Positions 7,923 to 15,241 of a stretch of DNA of 23,858 nt are shown here, piece after piece. The stretch's first letter is position 1; every line of letters begins with the position of its first letter. The stretch is from positions 1-23,858 of the forward strand of contig JAEDGP010000031.1 of NCBI GenBank assembly GCA_016297405.1, in the 5' to 3' direction. The position numbers and the translations under genes were made by a program. A model generated the notes under the pieces. The model had not been told where the DNA came from, did not search any database, and saw only the letters and a program-made list of their open reading frames with translations. Source of the stretch: Treponema sp. (GTDB taxonomy: Bacteria > Spirochaetota > Spirochaetia > Treponematales > Treponemataceae).

Positions 7923-7970
7923 TTATTGCAAAAGTTTTTCATGCAAAAAAATTGCAGACGCTTATTCTAG

Positions 7971-8015
7971 TGGGGAAAAAAAAGATGAAAGCTGTCAGAA
8001 TGTCCCATTTCCCCA
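7971..8015 (+). promoter_or_regulatory. Leader hairpin before the QueD/PTPS gene
   Basis: TGGGGAAA (7971-7978) pairs perfectly with TTTCCCCA (8008-8015) across a 29-nt loop. A competing CCCA (8004-8007) inside the loop could pair with the same TGGG. A short T-run (8021-8026) follows after five bases and leads straight into the GGAG of the next gene. It may be an attenuator, a riboswitch-like element, or a weak terminator for the thioesterase transcript. It does not fit the preQ1-I consensus as I remember it. Confidence 0.45.
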
Positions 8016-8036
8016 TAAAATTTTTTGGAGATTAAA

Positions 8037-8450
8037 ATGTTTGAAGTAAGAGTTACAGCCGATTTTGCCGCAGCCCATTTTCTGCAGGACTACAACGGAA
8101 AATGCGAAAATCTTCATGGCCACAACTATAAAGTTTATGCACATGTAAAGGGCAATCAGTTGAATGAAGGAGGAATGCTTTTAGATTTCACTTTTCTGAA
8201 AAAATCCCTTCGCAAAGTCTGCGCCTCCATGGATCACACGAACCTAAACGAAAATCCCTTTTTCAAGCAAAACCCAAGTGCTGAACGTATTGCACTTTAC
8301 ATATACCAGCTCATCATTCTTGACCTTGAAAGTCAGGGCATAGACCTGAAAAAAACTGCACCGACAGCAGACGGGCAGCAGAAAGCTTTCCTTTATGCCA
8401 TAGATGTATTCGAAACTGATACAAGCAGGGCAAGGTATATCCCAGACTAA
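8037..8450 (+). CDS. 6-carboxytetrahydropterin synthase / PTPS family (QueD-like)
   Basis: Zinc-dependent pterin synthase acting on dihydroneopterin triphosphate, the second step toward queuosine/preQ0; some relatives act in folate or biopterin pathways. The chain is 137 aa, typical for QueD. Zinc ligands His14, His27 and His29 and catalytic Cys23 are in AAHF and KCENLHGHNY. The DHTNLN segment gives the catalytic Asp-His, NPSAER matches the conserved PTxEN helix, and VFETDTSRARY matches the C-terminal glutamate motif. The start is ATG 8037, with GGAG 6 nt upstream; a TTG at 8025 overlaps that Shine-Dalgarno and is rejected. It is separated from the thioesterase by 114 nt with a hairpin, and is closed by a strong terminator. 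QueC, QueE and QueF are not in the window. Confidence 0.88.
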   Translation: MFEVRVTADFAAAHFLQDYNGKCENLHGHNYKVYAHVKGNQLNEGGMLLDFTFLKKSLRKVCASMDHTNLNENPFFKQNPSAERIALYIYQLIILDLESQGIDLKKTAPTADGQQKAFLYAIDVFETDTSRARYIPD

Positions 8451-8531
8451 AAAATTGTAACTTTTTTACCAGCGATTGTTTATATATACGAGATGTGAAT
8501 TACCTTTATTCATTCTTACTCCTTTTTCTTT
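8451..8531 (+). other. Untranslated stretch before terminator
   Basis: Between the QueD-like stop and the terminator hairpin lie about 80 nt with an AT-rich TTTATATATAC box near 8479-8489. There is no open reading frame of note. It may be only a 3' trailer, or the promoter and body of a very short RNA ending at the terminator. I see no decisive signal. Confidence 0.25.
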
Positions 8532-8559
8532 GGGCAGCCGGGTGGCTGCCCTCTTTTTT
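8532..8559 (+). terminator. Strong rho-independent terminator
   Basis: GGGCAGCC (8532-8539), a 4-nt loop and GGCTGCCC (8544-8551) form a GC-rich 8-bp stem, followed by CTTTTTT. It ends the hisH-hisF-thioesterase-queD unit. Confidence 0.92.
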
Positions 8560-8581
8560 CTATGCAAAATATTAAACAATC

Positions 8582-8629
8582 TGTTATAATTTTATTAATG
8601 CAAAAACCATAACAATCATTTTCTGGAGC
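8582..8629 (+). promoter_or_regulatory. Extended -10 promoter and RBS of the Bmp lipoprotein gene
   Basis: TGT followed by consensus TATAAT (8582-8590) makes an extended -10; no good -35 is seen. Transcription would begin near 8597, giving a leader of about 39 nt that holds TGGAG at 8624-8628 before the ATG at 8636. Confidence 0.6.
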
Positions 8630-8635
8630 TTAATC

Positions 8636-9712
8636 ATGAAAAAAATCTATCAAGGCATTCTGATACTTTTAAGTATTGCAGTTTTTTTCAGCTGCAAAAA
8701 GCAGGATGACGGAAAAATCACAAAAGACAATCTCAAAGTTGGTTTTATCTACATTGGCTCCATAAATGATGAAGGCTACACCACCTCTCAAAATCTTGGG
8801 CGTGTAGCATTGGAATCGAAAGGAATTCGAACAATGTATATGGAAAACGTTGCTGAAAACGAAGAATGTGAAAAAGCACTTGAGTATCTCATAAGCAACG
8901 GCTGCAATGTAATATACGCCACAAGCTATGGCTATAAAGATTATGTGATCAAAGCTGCGCAAAAGTATCCAAAAATTTACTTCTCTCATTGTTCAAGCAA
9001 CATTACAGGACCAAACCTGTCATCATATTTTGGAAAAATGTACGAAGCCAGATATCTTTCGGGCATTGCCGCAGGTTTGAAGACAAAAACCAACAAAATA
9101 GGATATGTTGCAGCCTTCCCTCTTCCAGAAGTCATCCGGGGAATCAACAGTTTTACCTTAGGAGCTCAATCGGTAAATCCAGAAGCAACAATCCACGTCA
9201 TATGGACCCATTCGTGGGATAACCCTCCTGCAGAACGAAATGCCGCCCTACAAGTAATAGAAGCAAGCTGCGACGTGATTGCCCAGCATCAGGATTCAAC
9301 CGCAGCGCAAATGGCCGCCCAGGAAAAAGGAGTTTTCTGCATCGGCTACAATACTGCCACTCCAAATGCAGCACCTCTTGCTTATCTTACTGCGCCGGTT
9401 TTTCATTGGGCCACGTACATAACAAATAATGTGGAAAGAATATTGAAAGGCAACTGGGAAGCCAGGTTCTATTGGGGAGGACTAAAAGAGAAGATGGTCG
9501 ATCTGGATAAGCTAACATCCAGAAATGATCCCAACGCGGCAATTCTTATTGACAAGGCGAGAACTCAAATAGAGGAAGGAAAACTTGCCATTTTCCAGGG
9601 TCCACTGTATGACACTGGGAAAAATCTTGTAATTCCAAAAGACAGATCAATGTCTGATGAGGAAATCTGGAATATGGACTGGTTTTTGAATGGCGTTTTT
9701 CAGGTAAACTAA
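8636..9712 (+). CDS. Bmp/PnrA (TmpC) family substrate-binding lipoprotein
   Basis: Periplasmic-facing lipoprotein of the basic membrane protein family, 358 aa. Family members such as Treponema pallidum PnrA/TmpC bind purine nucleosides for ABC importers. The signal peptide is residues 1-19 with lipobox FFSC and acylated Cys20. The fold is the usual two-domain one: KVGFIYIGSINDEGYT near residue 34, YFGKMYEARYLSGIAAGLKT, then IGYVAAFPLPEVIRGINSF. HSWDNPPAERNAA and AQHQDSTAAQMAAQEKG, ending at GYNT, are classic Bmp signatures. Start and Shine-Dalgarno are clear. The ATPase and permeases usually encoded beside such proteins are absent, so it may use a transporter encoded elsewhere. Nucleoside binding is a family-based inference. 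Confidence 0.9.
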   Translation: MKKIYQGILILLSIAVFFSCKKQDDGKITKDNLKVGFIYIGSINDEGYTTSQNLGRVALESKGIRTMYMENVAENEECEKALEYLISNGCNVIYATSYGYKDYVIKAAQKYPKIYFSHCSSNITGPNLSSYFGKMYEARYLSGIAAGLKTKTNKIGYVAAFPLPEVIRGINSFTLGAQSVNPEATIHVIWTHSWDNPPAERNAALQVIEASCDVIAQHQDSTAAQMAAQEKGVFCIGYNTATPNAAPLAYLTAPVFHWATYITNNVERILKGNWEARFYWGGLKEKMVDLDKLTSRNDPNAAILIDKARTQIEEGKLAIFQGPLYDTGKNLVIPKDRSMSDEEIWNMDWFLNGVFQVN

Positions 9713-9794
9713 AAATTATCCGGCTGACAAAACAGACATACGTTTGCCCCCATCGTCACAATATGATAAAATCACTGTTCTAAGGAATAAACAA

Positions 9795-10430
9795 ATGCTT
9801 TCAGATATCAAAAAATCAATCTTATCAGGTCTTCTGATTACAATTGGCGGTTCAATCTATCTTTCATGCATTGCAAAAGGGATAGCTCCACTTGGTGCAT
9901 TCCTCTTTGCTGCAGGATTATTTACGATTTGTGAATATGGCTACAACCTTTACACCGGAAAAGTAGGCTATATCGCTTTTCATTTCAAAGACGGAAAATA
10001 CATAGGTCTTGTTGCTCTTATTCTTGCATTCAACCTTCTTTCCACCTGGCTTTTGGGAATTGTGGCAGGATGGACTTTTCCAGCAGTTGCTGAGCAGGCA
10101 AAAAAGATATACGAATCAAAACTTGAACTCAACCTTTTGAAAGCTTTCATTTCAGCAATTTTCTGCGGAATTCTCATGTATCTTGCTGTAGATACATGGA
10201 AACGAGGAAAAATAATCGGCTGCTTCATTTACATACCTGTATTCATTCTTTGCGGCTTTGACCACTCCATAGCAAATTCTTTTTATTGTGGCGCAAGTCT
10301 TGGCTTCCAGGCATTTACATTTGACAACTTCTGCTTTGTAAGCTCAGTTGTGCTTGGAAATGCTGTGGGCGGAATGACAGTTCCTTTGCTTACACGAAGC
10401 TGGAAAAAAAACGAAGAACAAAATGCATAG
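9795..10430 (+). CDS. Formate/nitrite transporter (FNT) family membrane channel
   Basis: Inner-membrane channel of the FocA/NirC/HSC family, 211 aa with about six membrane segments. Recognisable family blocks are GGSIYLSCIAKGIAPLGAFL, a cytosolic LYTGKVGY loop, FCGILMYLAVDT, the hallmark CGFDHSIANSFY carrying the central histidine, and LGNAVGGM near the C-terminus. It is shorter than typical FNT proteins of 250-280 aa, mainly at both termini. I start it at ATG 9795, with AAGGAA about 8 nt upstream. A TTG at 9744 would add a hydrophilic 17-residue extension without a ribosome binding site. It lies 82 nt after the Bmp lipoprotein; a possible -10 TATGAT at 9762-9767 could give it its own promoter. 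The transported anion is not determined. Confidence 0.85.
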   Translation: MLSDIKKSILSGLLITIGGSIYLSCIAKGIAPLGAFLFAAGLFTICEYGYNLYTGKVGYIAFHFKDGKYIGLVALILAFNLLSTWLLGIVAGWTFPAVAEQAKKIYESKLELNLLKAFISAIFCGILMYLAVDTWKRGKIIGCFIYIPVFILCGFDHSIANSFYCGASLGFQAFTFDNFCFVSSVVLGNAVGGMTVPLLTRSWKKNEEQNA

Positions 10431-10537
10431 ATCCAAAACAAAGGAAGGAATCTCCTCAAGTATATATTGCTATTGTTTCAAAAAAAATTAAAGCTATAAC
10501 GCACAAATACATACTTTTGGCATTCCTTTTTTGCTCA

Positions 10538-10572
10538 TTGCAAAAACAGCAAAATATGGATAAAATCAAATC
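10538..10572 (+). promoter_or_regulatory. Leaderless promoter of the phosphorelay operon
   Basis: TTGCAA (10538-10543), exactly 17 nt, and TAAAAT (10561-10566) end 6 nt before the ATG at 10573. Transcription would start at the ATG. There is no Shine-Dalgarno. A second overlapping fit is TTGCTC (10531-10536), 18 nt, TATGGA. Confidence 0.6.
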
Positions 10573-11832
10573 ATGAAGAATGTTTTGATTGTTGATGCCC
10601 TTCCAATGTTCAGGGAATTTTTAAAAGACAAGCTTACCGAAGAACGTATAGAATGCACTTTCATACAAGAAAAACGCGATGCCATCACAAAGATGATCAA
10701 CCTTCTTCCAGATCTTGTAATTCTTGACGTTTACGATACTGACGATACCCAGGCTTTGATAGAAATCCTTAAAGAAATTAAAAAGGATCCTAATGCCAGC
10801 CGAATTCCAATCATTGCCACAGGCCCGCTTCTTCCACCACAAGTCATCGGTATATTCGCAAAACTTGGCATTGTAAAATATTTTCTTAAACCTATAAAAT
10901 TCGATGCCTTCTTTGAAAAGATTGGCCAGATACTTCGTACTGCTTTTTCTATGGACGTTACGCCTTGCGTTTTAGACATCCACAGAAACGGCAACATAAT
11001 TTTCGTTGAAGTTGCCCTTGGTCTTAACCGAGAAAAACTTTCCCTTCTAAGATACAAACTTTCCGAAATCATCGAAAATGAAGAGATGACCCAACCTAAG
11101 GTTGTTCTTATGATTACAAATTTGGATCTGACTTTTGTGGATGGTCTGAATCTGGAATTGCTTTTGAACAATATTCTTTCAAATCCAGCCATCCAGACAA
11201 AAAACGTAAAAGTGCTTTCCTTCAGCGAATTCACAAAACAACTTATTGATGGTCACTCCGAATATAACGGAATTGAAGTTGCAGCCGACATTTCACAGGT
11301 ATTGAATTCATTAGTCGACAGCTCAACTACATCCAGCGTTTCCGATTTGATTACAGACAAGATTCTCACAACAACTGACGAAAATTTTTCCGGCTCAATC
11401 GAAATGAGATTCTCATCCGACTCCACAAACCAGCAGGACATCGATGATACCAAGGATAACTCTACTACACAGGTTGCCGTTATTGATGACGATGTAGTAA
11501 TTCTGAAGCTGCTTTCATCTTCATTCAAGAATGCCGGCATGGAATGCAGAACATTCTCAAACGGAACAGATTTTCTTTCCGCCTTGAACCATCACAAATT
11601 CGACGTAATTGTTCTTGATATCATGATGCCAGGAATTTCGGGATTTGACACTTTAAGACGAATGAATGCTCTTCCAAACAAGCCTTTGGTAATCGTTTAC
11701 TCTCAGGCGATCAAAAGAGAAATGGTCATTCAGGCCCTTTCGTTGGGTGCAAAGCAGTATCTGGTAAAGCCTCAAAAACCAGAAGCAATCGTTGCTAAAG
11801 TCAATGAACTGTTGAACAATGCAAACAGATAA
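10573..11832 (+). CDS. Double-receiver protein, REC - STAS-like - REC
   Basis: A 419-aa cytoplasmic signalling protein with no DNA-binding domain. Residues 1-117 form a degenerate receiver: the acidic pair is reduced to one residue (VDALPM), Asp52 (LVILDVYD) is kept, and Lys is in FLKP. Residues about 125-245 look like a STAS domain, with the strand-turn-helix VVLMITNLDLTFVDGLNLELL and then VKVLSFSEFTKQLI; the serine phosphorylated in anti-sigma antagonists is not there. After a Ser/Thr/Asp-rich linker, residues 300-419 are a complete receiver with IDDD, phospho-acceptor Asp349 (VLDIMMPG), Ser in VYSQ and Lys399 (LVKP). The 3' end overlaps the kinase start by 14 nt, implying translational coupling and partnership. 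Output is presumably by protein binding. The STAS call is by eye. Confidence 0.85.
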   Translation: MKNVLIVDALPMFREFLKDKLTEERIECTFIQEKRDAITKMINLLPDLVILDVYDTDDTQALIEILKEIKKDPNASRIPIIATGPLLPPQVIGIFAKLGIVKYFLKPIKFDAFFEKIGQILRTAFSMDVTPCVLDIHRNGNIIFVEVALGLNREKLSLLRYKLSEIIENEEMTQPKVVLMITNLDLTFVDGLNLELLLNNILSNPAIQTKNVKVLSFSEFTKQLIDGHSEYNGIEVAADISQVLNSLVDSSTTSSVSDLITDKILTTTDENFSGSIEMRFSSDSTNQQDIDDTKDNSTTQVAVIDDDVVILKLLSSSFKNAGMECRTFSNGTDFLSALNHHKFDVIVLDIMMPGISGFDTLRRMNALPNKPLVIVYSQAIKREMVIQALSLGAKQYLVKPQKPEAIVAKVNELLNNANR

Positions 11833-13810
11833 AACAGAAAATCAACCGGATTTACCAAAGGGACTGTATCTTGCAAATGCGGTTCACGAAATCAGAACTC
11901 CTGTGCAAACAATCATCGGCACACTTGATCTGCTTTCTGACACCAATCTTACCCCAGAACAAACAGAATACGTACATCAGATACGCTTTTCTTCCGATGT
12001 TCTGCTTTCTCTTGTAAACGACATTCTGGACTACTCAAAAATCAAGTCCAAGAAAATGACGATAGAAAACATTCCCTTCGATATAAAAAGTCTTACCGAG
12101 CAGGCTGTCCATCTTATAAGCACAGAAGCGTTCAAAAAGGGTCTTGAAATCGTGACCGACATTGACGACACTCTGCCAGAACTTGTGATGGGAGCCCCAG
12201 CAAGAATACAGCAGGTGCTCATTAACCTTCTTAAAAATGCAGTAAAATTCACCGAACATGGATATATTCATATTGAACTTTCTGCCAGAAATGAAAATAC
12301 ATTGCAATTCTTCATTACTGACAGCGGAATGGGCATTCCAGAAAATAAACGGAAAAATCTTTTCGAAAATTATTTTCAAGGTGATTCCATTCAGAATATG
12401 TACGGCGGAACTGGACTTGGACTTGCAATCTGCAAAGAACTTGTTCATCAGATGAATGGAGAAATCGGCGTCAAGCCAAACCCTTATGGCGGCTCCAGCT
12501 TCTATTTCACTCTTCCCCAACCCGGAATTCTTGAGCGAAAAACGAAAATTTATCAGCTGCCTGTTCCAGCTACTACTCACATACTAATCGTTGATGACAG
12601 CATCATGGCCATCAAAAGCCTTGAAAAAAAACTTAATGCAATCGGTTTGCAGTACATCCAGCATTCTACTAATGCAAAAGAAGCTTTTATGAGCATGGAA
12701 TATGCAGCAAAGCTTGGAAATCCATATGACATTGTTTTCATTGATATGGCCATGCCTATATTCGATGGATGGCATCTTGCCTCTGACATAAAGAACACTC
12801 CCCTGCTGAAAGACACAAAGCTCTACATGCTTGTGCCAGAAGGCCAAATGGGAAGCGAAGCAAAAATGAAAATTATGGACTGGTTTGCAGGCTATCTGTA
12901 CAAACCAGTGCAGCGCGATAAACTTGACAGCCTGCTAATAGAAACCAACGGCACAATTTCTTCCATTTCAATGCTTGAAAAACTTCAGAATCCAGAAATT
13001 GCCAGGCAAAAGGAAGAAGAAGCCCAACAGGCAGAACGAACATTTGCAGCAGGAATCAAGATTCTAATTGTCGAAGACTATAGTGTAAACCGACGCATTC
13101 TCAAGGAATTTCTGGAAAAATTCGGTGCACAGGTGCTTGAAGCAGAAAACGGACAAGTTGCCCTTGAAACAGTCATGAAAGAAAGTGACATTCAGATGGT
13201 ATTCATGGATATACAGATGCCGCTTTTAAATGGCATAGAAGCAACAAAGCAAATCCGAATGACGAAGTTTCCTGGAATCATAATTGCCTGCACCGCAAAC
13301 GACAATCAAACTGACTTCATACAATATCAGAAAATCGGCATGAATGATATTCTTATCAAGCCGTTCAAAAAAGAAAACGTCCGCAATATGATAGACAAAT
13401 GGAAAACCGTCCTGACACTTCCAGAAGCCACTCAGATTGCCCTCATGGACAGCAGAATCATTGCTAATGACGAACTATGGGATCCTGTGGATTTTGAAGA
13501 CACCATCGGAAACGATTGGGATTTAGGGAAACAGATTCTGCTGGACTACAAAAGGCAGACAAAATCAATTATATACGAGACGAAGAATGCCATTAAAAAC
13601 CGAAGATTAGAAGACTTGATCCGCACTTCTCACACATTAAAGGGAAGCTCCGCAGCCATTTCTGCAAACCGGCTTCGAAACATCGGTGAAAGCATGAATA
13701 ATGCTGCAAAGGAAGGCAACTATTCGGCATGTGAATCATTTCTAAATGATTTTGAAAAAGCCTTCGACCTTTTCATTGTAACATGTAACAAATGGGAACA
13801 TCTGAAATAA
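11819..13810 (+). CDS. Sensorless hybrid histidine kinase, HisKA-HATPase-REC-REC-Hpt
   Basis: A 663-aa soluble phosphorelay kinase. Only 22 residues precede the H-box (ANAVHEIRTP, His23), so there is no sensor, PAS or membrane domain. The ATPase domain has N-box NLLKNAVKF, G1 DSGMGIP and G2 GGTGLGLAI. Receiver 1 (about 255-375) has VDDS and Asp309 (VFIDMAMP). Receiver 2 (about 413-535) has VEDY, Asp464 (MDIQMP), Thr in ACTAND and Lys in LIKPF. A C-terminal Hpt domain has His605 (HTLKGSS). It can thus carry every step of a His-Asp-His-Asp relay. The start overlaps the preceding gene by 14 nt and lacks a clear Shine-Dalgarno, so it probably relies on coupling. Input probably comes through protein contacts. 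Confidence 0.93.
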   Translation: MQTDKTENQPDLPKGLYLANAVHEIRTPVQTIIGTLDLLSDTNLTPEQTEYVHQIRFSSDVLLSLVNDILDYSKIKSKKMTIENIPFDIKSLTEQAVHLISTEAFKKGLEIVTDIDDTLPELVMGAPARIQQVLINLLKNAVKFTEHGYIHIELSARNENTLQFFITDSGMGIPENKRKNLFENYFQGDSIQNMYGGTGLGLAICKELVHQMNGEIGVKPNPYGGSSFYFTLPQPGILERKTKIYQLPVPATTHILIVDDSIMAIKSLEKKLNAIGLQYIQHSTNAKEAFMSMEYAAKLGNPYDIVFIDMAMPIFDGWHLASDIKNTPLLKDTKLYMLVPEGQMGSEAKMKIMDWFAGYLYKPVQRDKLDSLLIETNGTISSISMLEKLQNPEIARQKEEEAQQAERTFAAGIKILIVEDYSVNRRILKEFLEKFGAQVLEAENGQVALETVMKESDIQMVFMDIQMPLLNGIEATKQIRMTKFPGIIIACTANDNQTDFIQYQKIGMNDILIKPFKKENVRNMIDKWKTVLTLPEATQIALMDSRIIANDELWDPVDFEDTIGNDWDLGKQILLDYKRQTKSIIYETKNAIKNRRLEDLIRTSHTLKGSSAAISANRLRNIGESMNNAAKEGNYSACESFLNDFEKAFDLFIVTCNKWEHLK

Positions 13811-13832
13811 AGCATTCCCAAAGGAAATTTCT

Positions 13833-14675
13833 ATGATTAAGACAAACTACCACACCCACACTGATTTTTGCGACGGTAATGGAACCGTAAATCAGATTGC
13901 TCAAAATGCAATCCAAAAGGGCTTCAATATTTTGGGATTTTCAAGTCATTCAATGTACCCATTTTCAGGAAGCTACCATATTGTCCAAAAGGAGCACCCC
14001 CTTTATGTACAGGCGGTGAACGAGGCTAAAGAAAAATATAAAAACCAATTGACAATTCTTCTGGGTTTCGAAGCCGAATATGCACCAAATGTGACAAAGC
14101 CAGACTTCTCATACTACAAAAGCCTTTCCCCAGATTATCTTATTGGATCAGTACACTACATCTTCACTCCAAAAGGACGGTTGGCCGTTGATTACAATGC
14201 AGAGCGACTGGAGCAGAAAATAAACGAACTTTTTGGCGGAAATGCAAAAAAAATGGTTTGCGAATATTTCACACTGGAACGGGAAATGCTTTCAAACAGC
14301 GCATTTTCCATTATCGGGCATCCAGACCTTGTAAGAAAAAACAACGGCCGTCTGCACATGTTTTGTGAAAATGACAGCTGGTACAGAAAAGAAATCAAAG
14401 CAACTGCGAATGCTATAAAAAAAGCCGGAGTAATTGTGGAGGTGAACACTGGAGCAATTGCCCGAAAATATATGGATGACGTTTACCCGTCAAAGGAATT
14501 TCTTAGCCTTTTAAGTGAAAGAAACATTCCAGTTACCATAAACTCGGACAGCCACACTCCAGAAGGACTTGATGCCTTCTTTGATAAAGCCAAAGAAGCA
14601 CTTTGGAAAGCTGGCTACAACGAAGTGGCATACATTGACGAAAACAAGAACATCCGCATGCAGAAACTCGAATAG
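13833..14675 (+). CDS. PHP-family histidinol-phosphatase (HisJ/HisK type)
   Basis: A 280-aa metal-dependent phosphoesterase of the polymerase and histidinol phosphatase fold. By family it hydrolyses histidinol phosphate to histidinol. Metal-binding motifs appear in order: HTHTDFCDG (His7, His9), GFSSH (His39), GFEAEY (Glu), GSVHYI (His), IGHPDL (His) and the late NSDSHTPEG (Asp, His). This order fits the HisJ/HisK group. ATG 13833 has AAAGGA about 8 nt upstream. It lies 22 nt after the kinase gene, so it is likely co-transcribed with the phosphorelay, an unexpected partner. Other PHP phosphatases in the same group act on different phosphate esters, so substrate is inferred, though hisHF in this window supports histidine synthesis. 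Confidence 0.85.
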   Translation: MIKTNYHTHTDFCDGNGTVNQIAQNAIQKGFNILGFSSHSMYPFSGSYHIVQKEHPLYVQAVNEAKEKYKNQLTILLGFEAEYAPNVTKPDFSYYKSLSPDYLIGSVHYIFTPKGRLAVDYNAERLEQKINELFGGNAKKMVCEYFTLEREMLSNSAFSIIGHPDLVRKNNGRLHMFCENDSWYRKEIKATANAIKKAGVIVEVNTGAIARKYMDDVYPSKEFLSLLSERNIPVTINSDSHTPEGLDAFFDKAKEALWKAGYNEVAYIDENKNIRMQKLE

Positions 14676-14685
14676 CATGCAGAAA
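14656..14685 (+). repeat. 11-bp tandem direct repeat at the PHP gene stop
   Basis: GCATGCAGAAA occurs at 14656-14666 and 14675-14685, with a 19-bp period. The first copy is in the last codons and the second begins on the last base of the stop codon. It may be a small slippage duplication. Confidence 0.4.
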
Positions 14686-14734
14686 TGAAACTAACATCCC
14701 CCAGTCCCAATGCAAATGCAGCCAGGTAAAAAAA

Positions 14735-15091
14735 TTAGCGGTGCTTACGCTCTTCAGCACTGGCGCAATCAACACACATGGTTGCATATGGGATTGCCTG
14801 AAGTCTTGCTTCAGGAATATCGATACCACAAGAAGTACAGATTCCATACTTTCCAAGGCGGATTCTTTCCAAAGCACCATCAATAAGACGAATGCGCTGT
14901 GCATCCTGAGCACCAAGAGAATCAAGCAAAGTCCTATCAATGGCATCAGAGGCAACATCAGCTTCATCGCCACTTTCAACAGGCTTAACCAAATTCTTCA
15001 TATCATCTATCTGATCAGCAAGAGCTTCAACAATCTGAGCCCTCTGCTTAAGAAGGTTTTCTTTGATTTCTAAGACAATTTTTTCATCCAT
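14735..15091 (-). CDS. dksA: DksA/TraR family C4 zinc-finger transcription regulator
   Basis: A 118-aa regulator that by family binds the RNA polymerase secondary channel and, with ppGpp, resets transcription during starvation. The first half is a coiled coil whose tip holds the D-x-x-D-x-A motif (Asp42, Asp45, Ala47) needed for DksA action. The C-terminal zinc site is a full C4 type with Cys85, Cys88, Cys106 and Cys109 (CTSCG, CVDC). It is shorter than E. coli DksA (151 aa), mainly at the N-terminus, as is common in spirochaetes. ATG 15091 has GGGAG 8 nt upstream. It is transcribed divergently from infA, with promoters that overlap. The family also contains TraR-like proteins, but the tip motif favours DksA function. 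Confidence 0.88.
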   Translation of the reverse strand: MDEKIVLEIKENLLKQRAQIVEALADQIDDMKNLVKPVESGDEADVASDAIDRTLLDSLGAQDAQRIRLIDGALERIRLGKYGICTSCGIDIPEARLQAIPYATMCVDCASAEERKHR

Positions 15092-15126
15092 TTTTTAATC
15101 TCCCACTGCCAACACCAGAAAACTAG

Positions 15127-15180
15127 TTGTGTCAGCTCGTCTTTTTATGTTATTATAATAATATAAGTGCAAAATCTTAA
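15127..15180. promoter_or_regulatory. Overlapping divergent promoters of dksA (minus) and infA (plus)
   Basis: For dksA on the minus strand: TTAAGA (15180-15175), 17 nt, TATAAT (15157-15152). For infA on the plus strand: TTGTGT (15127-15132), 18 nt, TATTAT (15151-15156), or the later TATAAT at 15154-15159 with a long spacer. The two -10 elements lie on the same near-palindromic AT tract (15151-15166), so polymerases cannot occupy both at once. Leaders would be about 55 nt (dksA) and 75 nt (infA). Confidence 0.5.
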
Positions 15181-15241
15181 AAAAACAACTTTTTTCTTTT
15201 AAAAGAACTAAGAAATTTTTTGTTTTTCACATGGAGGAATC

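Noticed and set aside
7923..8036. preQ1 type I riboswitch before the QueD-like gene
   Set aside because: The hairpin and the A-rich tail needed for the type I pseudoknot do not line up. I kept only a generic leader hairpin.
10731..11234. 167-codon minus-strand frame
   Set aside because: Mirror frame of the double-receiver gene, whose own receiver and STAS-like patterns are convincing.
12035..12580. 181-codon minus-strand frame
   Set aside because: Antisense to the kinase ATPase domain. The plus-strand motifs are unambiguous.
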